Source of the DNA: a virus
Length of the DNA stretch: 48,332 nt
Direction: 5' to 3' (one strand)
Virus record (IMG/VR): IMGVR_UViG_3300034198_018550
Coordinates: 1-48,332 of that record
In this document: positions 44,751 to 48,332 of the stretch, piece after piece
How the letters are laid out: every line of letters begins with the position of its first letter
Position numbering within the stretch: the first letter of the stretch is position 1
Made by a program: the position numbers and the translations under genes
The notes under the pieces: model-generated
Seen by the model: the letters and a program-made list of their open reading frames with translations, nothing else
Told to the model about the DNA's origin: nothing
Database searches by the model: none

Positions 44751-45003
44751 ACCCTTTTATGGATCCGTAGGTTGGTTCTGTACCATAATCCCAATCATCA
44801 TAATCTTCATCATTGCGAATTTTTTCATGAATTTCGTTTTGATGATAAAAATCATGCTTTTTGGGGGTCATATTGTCATGATTAATCTCACGAAGCATCT
44901 TTTGCTTCTGAATTTTGCCTTCCCAACCGTATTCGGACGATAAAAATTGAGTTCCCCACTCATTTTTCATGAAATTTTCGTCTTTATCGACTTGTTTGGT
45001 CAT
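44749..45003 (-). CDS. Hydrophilic protein of unknown function (84 aa)
   Basis: This very hydrophilic 84-residue protein contains KNEWGTQFLSSEYGWEGKIQ and an acidic aromatic tail (RNDEDYDDWDYGTEPTYGS). No hydrophobic core, membrane segment or known domain is apparent, so it may be partly disordered. The ATG at 45001-45003 has an AGGAG Shine-Dalgarno about eight bases upstream, which favours it over the in-frame ATG at 44970. The start lies 20 bases inside the upstream gene. Being directly upstream of gp25, it is probably co-expressed with late genes. I recall similar small proteins in cyanophages but cannot name a function. Confidence 0.7.
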   Translation of the reverse strand: MTKQVDKDENFMKNEWGTQFLSSEYGWEGKIQKQKMLREINHDNMTPKKHDFYHQNEIHEKIRNDEDYDDWDYGTEPTYGSIKG

Positions 45004-45679
45004 TTTTTTGCTCCTGATTTATTAAATCAGAACTTTTTACGGGGTTGCTATCCCGAATTTCTGTAACTTCATACATAAAATCATCAGATGTTTCGATTTT
45101 ACGACGGTTTTCTACGGAATATTCGGTCAAATCAATTTCATACCCTGGATTTTTAGTAATTCTGTTCTTTGTCCATGCATCATCATACCATAGTATCTTA
45201 TTATTGGGATAGGCATAGAAATTTCCATTATCCATCTTAAAGAAATGAGCACATTTATGCTCTGGAGTCTCACTGAAATTCGTATTCAGAGTAGATTTTG
45301 ACTCCCATGACCAATCAAGAGTGAAAAGATATGTTCCTTCGTTCTTTTCTCCTCTGTAATTAATCAATTGAGCCCGTAAGTTTGCCATTCTTGAACGAAC
45401 TTGAACATCAATATAAGGTGAGAAGCAATCCCACCACATACACTCTTCTAACTCAGGAACTGGTGCATCTGGTTTCCAACAGAACGCATGAATGGGTCTA
45501 CGAGTCCAATTCACCCCGTTCTCTAGAAACGCCTCAAAGAGGGGTACGTGCTTCTCTAAGGACGCTACGGAGTGTACATCGCATAAAGTAACCTCTCCAT
45601 GACCTTTTTTATGATTATAGAGAAATTCGTTACGAATGTAACAAGTGATTGTAGGCAGATTGTGATTTAAATATGACAT
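44984..45679 (-). CDS. Conserved cyanophage protein of unknown function (231 aa)
   Basis: The 231-residue protein starts MSYLNHNLPTITCYIRNEFL and is rich in Trp, His and Cys. It includes MWWDCFSPYIDVQVRSRMAN, LFTLDWSWESKSTLNTNFSE and MDNGNFYAYPNNKILWYDDA. The NFSETPEHKCAHFF and NGNFYAYPNNK stretches look like a conserved family core that I recall from T4-like cyanophages. No catalytic motif is recognised. I use the ATG at 45677-45679. An in-frame TTG three codons earlier (45688) is possible but has no better ribosome site. The C-terminal 20 residues are polar and overlap the next gene. The strong terminator just upstream separates it from the small-gene cluster. Confidence 0.75.
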   Translation of the reverse strand: MSYLNHNLPTITCYIRNEFLYNHKKGHGEVTLCDVHSVASLEKHVPLFEAFLENGVNWTRRPIHAFCWKPDAPVPELEECMWWDCFSPYIDVQVRSRMANLRAQLINYRGEKNEGTYLFTLDWSWESKSTLNTNFSETPEHKCAHFFKMDNGNFYAYPNNKILWYDDAWTKNRITKNPGYEIDLTEYSVENRRKIETSDDFMYEVTEIRDSNPVKSSDLINQEQKNDQTSR

Positions 45680-45692
45680 AATACTCAATAAA

Positions 45693-45716
45693 AAAGCAGG
45701 AATTGCTTCCTGCTTT
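45693..45716 (-). terminator. Rho-independent terminator after the 44-aa gene
   Basis: Bases 45693-45702 and 45707-45716 form a perfect 10-bp inverted repeat (AAAGCAGGAA / TTCCTGCTTT) with a 4-base loop. On the minus strand the stem is followed by a run of T (TTTTTT). It lies about 10 bases beyond the stop of the 44-residue gene and before the start of the 231-residue gene, so it should end transcription of the 47.2-45.7 kb cluster. The symmetric A and T flanks would allow weaker function on the plus strand, where I see no gene. Confidence 0.85.
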
Positions 45717-45726
45717 ATCTATATTA

Positions 45727-45861
45727 TTAACCTTTACCTTGTCCACGATAACGCTTCTTGCGACCATTACGAGAGGTCGCACTTAGAAGAGTCCTTGCTG
45801 AGCGTCCTTGACGAGTTTTCTTAGGTGCTCCAGGTTGAAAAACATTACCCTTAAGTGCCAT
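45727..45861 (-). CDS. Very basic small protein (44 aa)
   Basis: The 44-residue product starts MALKGNVFQPGAPKKTRQGR and ends RNGRKKRYRGQGKG. About a third of residues are Lys or Arg, and it has no acidic residue, so it resembles nucleic-acid-binding or ribosomal-protein tails. A very strong GGAGG Shine-Dalgarno precedes the ATG, inside the end of the 53-residue gene (11-base overlap), and a terminator follows at once. High expression and tight RNA or DNA binding are plausible. I recall similar short basic proteins in cyanophages as conserved hypotheticals. Function unknown. Confidence 0.75.
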   Translation of the reverse strand: MALKGNVFQPGAPKKTRQGRSARTLLSATSRNGRKKRYRGQGKG

Positions 45862-46012
45862 TTGAAATTTCCTCCAATTCAATTAAATTAACATCAATAT
45901 CTTCTTCCGAGAAAAAGCGTTCGGAGAAGTCTTGTAGGACCTCAACACATTCTTCATGAGTGAGGTCCGAATAAATTTTACGCCCTTTATAAAGTACGTT
46001 AAATTTTCTCAT
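45851..46012 (-). CDS. Small conserved protein of unknown function (53 aa)
   Basis: The 53-residue protein starts MRKFNVLYKGRKIYSDLTHE and continues with an acidic helix (ECVEVLQDFSERFFSEEDID). A predicted beta hairpin followed by a helix suggests a small compact fold. Its ATG overlaps the stop of the glycosyltransferase-like gene by one base, and its 3' end overlaps the start of the 44-residue gene by 11 bases. Such coupling points to a shared transcript and perhaps a shared pathway. No functional motif is seen. Confidence 0.7.
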   Translation of the reverse strand: MRKFNVLYKGRKIYSDLTHEECVEVLQDFSERFFSEEDIDVNLIELEEISNGT

Positions 46013-46779
46013 CAGATAATACGAGTTTTTTCATGTCCAACACGAATCCGAGGATCGCACCAGATTTCAAAGCCCGCTTCCTTAGCATCCAGACAGAATG
46101 AAACATCCTCACCACACATATCCTGAACATTACCAGATTCAAAGACTTGCATCTTCGGAGCAAACCAAGGATACTCAAGATTCTCAAAGACACCCTTCTT
46201 AATCAGTACCCATCCAAAACCTGTATAGTCTACTGTGAAAGGCTTTCTACGCTTCTGAATGGAATCAACGGTTTCATGATTCATCACTCCACCATTCTTA
46301 CGGAAATCATCTTCCTCTAACCAGTGTGCGACAGAAGTTGTGTGTCCATCTTCTGTAGCATACCAACCAGCAGTGATCTCACGTTCTGTTCCATCTTCAC
46401 TCAGAGAAAGATCACAGAGTTGCCAGAACTTGTTTGTGTCAAAGACAATATCCGAGTCAATCCAAAGTTGATAATCATATTCCAGTTTACCATCCCAAGG
46501 AATTTGCTTCGGACCACGAAGAACATTTGCACCCAAACACTTACAACGTGCAAAGTTTACCATAGATGAATAGTCTTGAGAAATCTGAATACTCATACCA
46601 TTCTGTACCATATCAAAGCACAGTTGTACAAAGTTCTTCAGAAAAATAAAAGAGCATCCACGTCCAGGAAGACAGAAGACAATACTCTTTCCACGCATTC
46701 TTTGTTTGATTGCATCAATGTCCCATTCTACTTCTTTTGGTTTGGGAGCATTTGCTTTTACTGTGAATCCTTTTGCCAT
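46012..46779 (-). CDS. Putative glycosyltransferase (GT-A-like, 255 aa)
   Basis: Features of a GT-A fold transferase are visible. There is a first strand KSIVFCLPGRGCS (31-43), then a DSD metal-binding DxD-type motif in YDYQLWIDSDIVF (108-110). An acceptor-side aromatic region DYTGFGWVLIKKGVF lies near 184-198. A CGEDVSFCLDAKEAGFEIWC block (222-241) is followed by RVGHEKT, with His249 as a possible metal ligand. These resemble family 2-like glycosyltransferases. The substrate is unknown; phage DNA bases, virion proteins or host surface glycans are all possible. A TTGACA-N18-TAAAAT promoter lies just upstream at 46804-46833. The downstream 53-residue gene is coupled by TGATG. Confidence 0.75.
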   Translation of the reverse strand: MAKGFTVKANAPKPKEVEWDIDAIKQRMRGKSIVFCLPGRGCSFIFLKNFVQLCFDMVQNGMSIQISQDYSSMVNFARCKCLGANVLRGPKQIPWDGKLEYDYQLWIDSDIVFDTNKFWQLCDLSLSEDGTEREITAGWYATEDGHTTSVAHWLEEDDFRKNGGVMNHETVDSIQKRRKPFTVDYTGFGWVLIKKGVFENLEYPWFAPKMQVFESGNVQDMCGEDVSFCLDAKEAGFEIWCDPRIRVGHEKTRII

Positions 46780-46803
46780 AAGTCGAAATAACCTTCAGTT
46801 CAA

Positions 46804-46833
46804 ATTTTAACAGTCTATATATGCTTTTGTCAA
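46804..46833 (-). promoter_or_regulatory. Sigma70-like promoter before the glycosyltransferase gene
   Basis: On the minus strand TTGACA (46828-46833) and TAAAAT (46804-46809) are separated by 18 bases. The -10 ends 24 bases before the ATG at 46779. This host-type promoter contrasts with the T4-type late octamers elsewhere and suggests early or middle expression. The -35 overlaps the stop of the 74-residue gene. Confidence 0.55.
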
Positions 46834-47054
46834 TATGAATCAGACCCTGGTGGCTCTGCAGATAATCCTCCTACTCCATTGATTTTAGGTGGAAGTTCTA
46901 TGAAACTTAAATCTTCTTTTCTATATTCGGTTTTCATTATCCCCACCAAGTGATTCAAAGTGTCCCATTTGATATTAAAATCATCCTCTTTGAGAGAATG
47001 AAATAAACACTTATCCTTTGCGTAGATATGATATACCTTCTCCTTTGGGGTCAT
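46830..47054 (-). CDS. Conserved small protein of unknown function (74 aa)
   Basis: The 74-residue protein begins MTPKEKVYHIYAKDKCLFHS and includes WDTLNHLVGIMKTEYRKEDL, then a Pro/Gly-rich tail (ELPPKINGVGGLSAEPPGSD). The N-terminal part looks like a compact helical domain, and the KVYHIYAKDKCLFHSLKEDD stretch is one I recall from T4-like cyanophages. It has a strong GGAGGAAAT ribosome site. It lies between the 47-residue membrane protein and the glycosyltransferase-like gene. No catalytic motif is apparent. Confidence 0.75.
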   Translation of the reverse strand: MTPKEKVYHIYAKDKCLFHSLKEDDFNIKWDTLNHLVGIMKTEYRKEDLSFIELPPKINGVGGLSAEPPGSDSY

Positions 47055-47086
47055 GAAAATTTCCTCCGGAATTTTTTGTCAACTTT

Positions 47087-47230
47087 TTATTTTGTTACAG
47101 CATTATATATCAGAACTAAACAAAAACCAACAGCAACAAAAAAAGGACGTGGATGACGAATCATCCAGCCCGCTAATACTACCTTCCAGAAATTCCAATA
47201 TGGGGACCTTCGAGGGTATTGATGGTTCAT
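47087..47230 (-). CDS. Small membrane protein (47 aa)
   Basis: The 47-residue product begins MNHQYPRRSPYWNFWKVVLA and ends with a hydrophobic stretch (FFVAVGFCLVLIYNAV, about residues 30-45) long enough for one membrane span. A shorter hydrophobic segment (VVLAGWM) precedes a basic-aromatic stretch RHPRP. The Arg-rich N-terminus would stay in the cytoplasm. GGAAG lies about six bases before the ATG. It is the first clear gene after the strong promoter and structured leader at 47271-47410. A role at the host membrane (lysis timing, superinfection exclusion or envelope modification) is possible, with no direct evidence. Confidence 0.65.
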   Translation of the reverse strand: MNHQYPRRSPYWNFWKVVLAGWMIRHPRPFFVAVGFCLVLIYNAVTK

Positions 47231-47270
47231 CCTACTTCCGGAAAAATTTTTTGAGATTGATATAATACTC

Positions 47271-47359
47271 GCGTTTTGTCACCTCTGTAGGTTAGGGTAG
47301 TTAGGGGTTTTTATATACGCAACGCCCGCAGGACGCTATAACCCCCGACCGCAAAACGC
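47271..47359 (-). ncRNA. Predicted structured leader RNA or small RNA
   Basis: The minus-strand transcript would form nested helices. The outer one is 8 bp: GCGTTTTG (47359-47352) with CAAAACGC (47278-47271). The next pairs GGGG (47345-47342) with CCCC (47307-47304) and TTATA (47341-47337) with TATAA (47315-47311), with an AAA bulge. An inner 6-bp hairpin joins 47336-47331 to 47327-47322 with loop TGC, including two G-U pairs. It lies just downstream of a consensus promoter and about 40 bases before the 47-residue gene. No convincing coding region lies inside it. It could be a regulatory leader or a free small RNA. The pairing is by hand; no folding energy was computed. Confidence 0.35.
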
Positions 47360-47381
47360 TGTCATCACGACTATACTGTCA

Positions 47382-47410
47382 ATCATAACATAAGCGGTCC
47401 TCAGTGTCAA
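47382..47410 (-). promoter_or_regulatory. Strong consensus sigma70-type promoter
   Basis: The minus strand has TTGACA (47405-47410), a 17-base spacer and TATGAT (47382-47387), with TG one base before the -10 (extended -10). This is the best bacterial promoter in the window. Transcription should begin near 47375 and run through the predicted structured leader into the 47-residue gene. The -35 sits inside an inverted repeat (47394-47421). Confidence 0.75.
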
Positions 47411-47421
47411 CCAAGGACCGC
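47394..47421. repeat. 8-bp inverted repeat around the -35 element
   Basis: GCGGTCCT (47394-47401) and AGGACCGC (47414-47421) are perfect inverted copies 12 bases apart. The loop contains the -35 hexamer of the strong promoter, and one arm lies in the spacer. It could be an operator for a dimeric repressor, or a hairpin ending transcription from the 42-residue gene, whose stop is only 10 bases away. No T-run follows, so a standard terminator is less likely. Confidence 0.5.
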
Positions 47422-47431
47422 ACAGTTACTG

Positions 47432-47560
47432 TCAGAACTCAATAGGATCTGCGGTGGGTTCGTTGATACTTTCATCAGCGACGAGAGTATCAAGAATCTG
47501 CAGAAGTTCGTCACCAGTATTAGCGCGACCCAGCAGAGAAAGCATCACAGTCTTGGACAT
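47432..47560 (-). CDS. Small protein of unknown function (42 aa)
   Basis: The 42-residue product starts MSKTVMLSLLGRANTGDELL and continues QILDTLVADESINEPTADPI. The first half is an amphipathic helix pair, the rest an acidic Pro-containing tail. I recall similar short proteins in marine picocyanobacteria and their phages, function unknown. There is no clear Shine-Dalgarno, which is common in cyanobacterial genes. An AGTATAA element lies on the minus strand at 47600-47606, about 40 bases upstream. An inverted repeat follows its stop. Confidence 0.65.
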   Translation of the reverse strand: MSKTVMLSLLGRANTGDELLQILDTLVADESINEPTADPIEF

Positions 47561-47633
47561 GATTAAGAAGAAAAGTGTAGTAAACTGTTGGTGCCTAGTT
47601 TATACTCATGCGACAGGAGTGAGTGTTACTGAC

Positions 47634-47882
47634 TCACAGATCTTCGATCATGTCGTTGAGTTCGTGGAAGTTCAACATATCACTGCTAAATGATACTCCG
47701 TCAGGCGTCTTAGTGATCAGTCCTTCGATGGAATCTACGAAGTCCTGATAATCATCACAACGACGGGCGATGTCATATAGTCCCTCATCATTTTGAATCC
47801 AGAGACTTACATTCCAGGTCTCATAATTCGTCCAACCGTTATAGGTGGTGTCGGTGATGTTGGTCTGGTAAGTAACAGTCAT
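47634..47882 (-). CDS. TNYETWNV-type small protein (82 aa)
   Basis: The central stretch NGWTNYETWNVSLWIQNDEG is a distinctive signature of small proteins shared by cyanobacteria, their phages and some other bacteria (DUF7249-like; function unknown). The rest is acidic with predicted helices (LYDIARRCDDYQDFVDSIEG) and a C-terminal helix (FHELNDMIEDL). There is no membrane segment or catalytic motif. An AGTATAA element at 47899-47905 on the minus strand, about 17 bases before the ATG, may be its -10. This gene is one reason for suggesting a cyanobacterial host. Confidence 0.75.
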   Translation of the reverse strand: MTVTYQTNITDTTYNGWTNYETWNVSLWIQNDEGLYDIARRCDDYQDFVDSIEGLITKTPDGVSFSSDMLNFHELNDMIEDL

Positions 47883-47945
47883 TGATCGTTGGTTGTGCTT
47901 ATACTAGAGGGACACTTTGCTCATGCCCCCTTTCATTAACTCAGG

Positions 47946-48134
47946 TCAGACTTGAGTAACAAAATTGGTGCCACTTGTGCGGTTAGTGCGACAACGATTA
48001 CCTTTCGTTTGTGTCATCACCAGATCAGACTTACGGGGTTTCGCTGTCTCTAACCGTGTCACCTTAACTTTACCCTGAACCTCTGCAATCATCAGATCAA
48101 TAGATGACATTTGAGCGTATTCAGTAGCAGTCAT
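47946..48134 (-). CDS. Small basic protein of unknown function (62 aa)
   Basis: The 62-residue product starts MTATEYAQMSSIDLMIAEVQ, an amphipathic helix, and then turns basic and Thr/Arg-rich (TQTKGNRCRTNRTSGTNFVT). Two Met codons lie near the N-terminus and the first is used here. No Shine-Dalgarno is seen. TATAAT occurs on the minus strand at 48160-48165, about 26 bases upstream, without a recognisable -35. No family is recognised. It sits in a row of similarly small, compositionally host-like genes. Confidence 0.5.
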   Translation of the reverse strand: MTATEYAQMSSIDLMIAEVQGKVKVTRLETAKPRKSDLVMTQTKGNRCRTNRTSGTNFVTQV

Positions 48135-48159
48135 TTAAGGTGTCTGTGTGTATAAGAGT

Positions 48160-48165
48160 ATTATA
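48160..48165 (-). promoter_or_regulatory. Possible -10 element (TATAAT)
   Basis: Perfect TATAAT on the minus strand, 26 bases before the start of the 62-residue gene, overlapping the stop of the 26-residue micro-ORF. No -35 is present at 16-18 bases, so it would need an activator, or it may be chance. Confidence 0.3.
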
Positions 48166-48241
48166 GTGCATCCAGAGGCACCCAGAGCATCCCCTGTGCC
48201 AGTTCTTCAAGTGTCCTCTGTGGATTATAGTTATTTTTCAT
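48161..48241 (-). CDS. Micro-ORF of 26 aa
   Basis: A 26-residue frame starts MKNNYNPQRTLEELAQGMLW and ends VPLDAL. Its ATG lies inside the last codons of the edge gene (ATGAAAAATAA overlap), a translational-coupling arrangement. The TLEELAQGMLWVPLDAL part is well ordered amphipathic sequence, not random-looking, and I recall similar short stretches in marine cyanobacteria. At this length chance cannot be excluded, so I give moderate confidence. Function unknown. Confidence 0.45.
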   Translation of the reverse strand: MKNNYNPQRTLEELAQGMLWVPLDAL

Positions 48242-48332
48242 AATCCACAGTTTTATCTGCGTCATCCCAAGTTTGAACTTCGTAAGTCATTTCTTCTCCC
48301 AAAAAGGGTTTCATTTCAATCCACTCATACAA
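48231..48332 (-). CDS. C-terminal end of a gene cut by the window edge
   Basis: The frame is open from the right edge to a TAA at 48231-48233 and encodes 33 residues ending MTYEVQTWDDADKTVDYEK. The true start is probably outside the window. Internal Met codons exist, one preceded by GGGAGAAGAA, which would give only 19 residues. The protein is acidic at its end. No function can be assigned from the fragment. Confidence 0.5.
   Translation of the reverse strand: MYEWIEMKPFLGEEMTYEVQTWDDADKTVDYEK

Noticed and set aside
45680-45688. TTG start for the 231-aa gene
   Set aside because: An ATG three codons later is available and the TTG has no better ribosome site.
47077-47082. TTGACA on the minus strand just before the 74-aa gene
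   Set aside because: A -10 at the normal distance would fall at or beyond the start codon, and none is seen.
47053-47265. Plus-strand open frame of 70 residues opposite the 47-aa membrane gene
   Set aside because: Low-complexity Gln/Lys/Ser translation with no recognisable fold. The minus-strand frame has better coding character and all other genes are on the minus strand.
47281-47310. Telomere-like CCCTAAC repeats on the minus strand
   Set aside because: Only two imperfect copies, better explained as part of the predicted folded leader.
47454-47693. Plus-strand open frame of 79 residues across two small genes
   Set aside because: It overlaps the antisense of two better supported minus-strand frames and has no ribosome site.
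1-48332. tRNA genes, CRISPR arrays, integrase or insertion sequences
   Set aside because: I saw no cloverleaf-like gene, regularly spaced repeat array, recombinase or transposase in the window. A tRNA search program would be needed to exclude tRNAs fully.

Overview
The window is a structural-gene block of a T4-like myovirus. It is most likely a marine cyanophage of the type that infects Synechococcus or Prochlorococcus. This rests on recognisable T4 virion orthologues in T4-like order, AT-rich DNA, very large baseplate proteins built from glycine-rich beta modules, and small genes of a kind I associate with cyanomyoviruses. No photosynthesis or other auxiliary metabolic gene lies here, so the host is inferred, not shown. 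Every gene I accept (39) is on the minus strand, so transcription runs from high to low coordinates. Genes are packed with ATGA, TAATG and short overlaps.

Reading in transcription order, 48.3-45.7 kb holds a cluster of small genes. It contains a cut-off gene at the edge, a 26-residue micro-ORF, a 62-residue protein, a TNYETWNV-type protein, a 42-residue protein, a consensus sigma70-like promoter followed by a leader predicted to fold strongly, a 47-residue membrane protein, a 74-residue protein, a putative glycosyltransferase, a 53-residue protein and a 44-residue basic protein. The cluster closes with a clear rho-independent terminator at 45693-45716. The part beyond about 47.28 kb looks more GC-rich and host-like than the rest.

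From 45.7 to 20.3 kb come two conserved proteins of unknown function and then the baseplate module: gp25, gp6, a 4035-residue gp7-like giant, gp8 and a 2505-residue DUF4815-like structural protein. Three small genes follow. The gp7-like protein, gp8 and the 2505-residue protein are expanded by shared beta modules.

From 20.3 to 16.5 kb come neck and terminator genes gp13, gp14 (with a large insertion) and gp15, then gp16, the small terminase subunit. From 16.4 to 10.5 kb a five-gene insert separates gp16 from gp17. It encodes a coiled-coil fibre-like protein, a 51-residue basic protein, a 656-residue mosaic protein with a DUF192 domain, a 102-residue protein with a T4-like capsid-targeting N-terminus, and a 424-residue probable virion protein.

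From 10.5 kb to the left edge come gp17 (large terminase), a zinc-finger protein, gp18 (sheath), gp19 (tube), gp20 (portal), a 52-residue protein in the position of T4 genes 67/68, a probable virion protein, gp21 (prohead protease), gp22 (scaffold) and gp23 (major capsid, cut by the left edge). Together these genes build and package the head, neck, contractile tail and baseplate. Ten T4-type late-promoter octamers (TATAAATA or one-base variants) sit just upstream of genes, and several overlap the stop codon of the preceding gene.
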